6,420 nucleotides of DNA from Clostridia bacterium (GTDB taxonomy: Bacteria; Aerophobota; Aerophobia; Aerophobales; AE-B3A). The translations under genes and the position numbers were made by a program. The notes under the pieces were generated by a model. The model saw nothing but the letters and a program-made list of their open reading frames with translations. It had not been told where the DNA came from and did no database searches. Shown here piece by piece: positions 6,402 through 6,420 of this stretch. Every line of letters begins with the position of its first letter. Positions within the stretch are counted from its first letter, which is position 1. The stretch covers positions 1 through 6,420 of the forward strand of contig WJOQ01000237.1 of assembly GCA_009618505.1 (NCBI GenBank), given 5' to 3'.

Positions 6402-6420
6402 TATGGGTGGGTAACAGGTT

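Overview
The window reads as an ordinary chromosomal segment of a fairly AT-rich bacterium. Promoter-like boxes are bacterial in style and Shine-Dalgarno (SD) sites are clear (AGGAGG, GAAGGA, AAGGAG). Lineage cannot be fixed from this sequence. A DUF374-type acyltransferase weakly favours a diderm, possibly an uncultivated lineage, but that is inference.

Layout. Bases 1-925 (minus strand) hold most of a galactose-1-phosphate uridylyltransferase gene (galT). It runs off the left edge and appears to start at a rare ATA codon behind a perfect AGGAGG. Bases 926-1034 are a compact divergent promoter region. Bases 1035-1820 (plus) encode a DUF374/LPLAT-type membrane acyltransferase, whose stop codon lies in an inverted repeat that merges into a (GA)n tract. 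After an intergenic stretch (1838-2006), bases 2007-4652 (plus) encode a complete P2A-type calcium-transporting ATPase with all catalytic motifs. Fifty-seven bases later, on the same strand, is a bacterial TMEM175-family potassium channel (4710-5330), probably in the same transcription unit. The right end looks eroded. Bases 5335-5667 show protein-like sequence split between two frames with stops, and 5749-6371 (minus) is a HAD-superfamily gene broken by a one-base frameshift just after motif I.

How the genes fit together. The calcium pump and the K+ channel plausibly form a small ion-homeostasis unit. galT (Leloir pathway, UDP-sugar supply) and the acyltransferase (envelope lipid) share only a divergent promoter region. 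No mobile element, CRISPR array, tRNA, rRNA or defence module was recognised. I found no convincing new multi-gene system. The most checkable oddities are the ATA start of galT, the decayed reading frame at 5335-5667 and the HAD frameshift.
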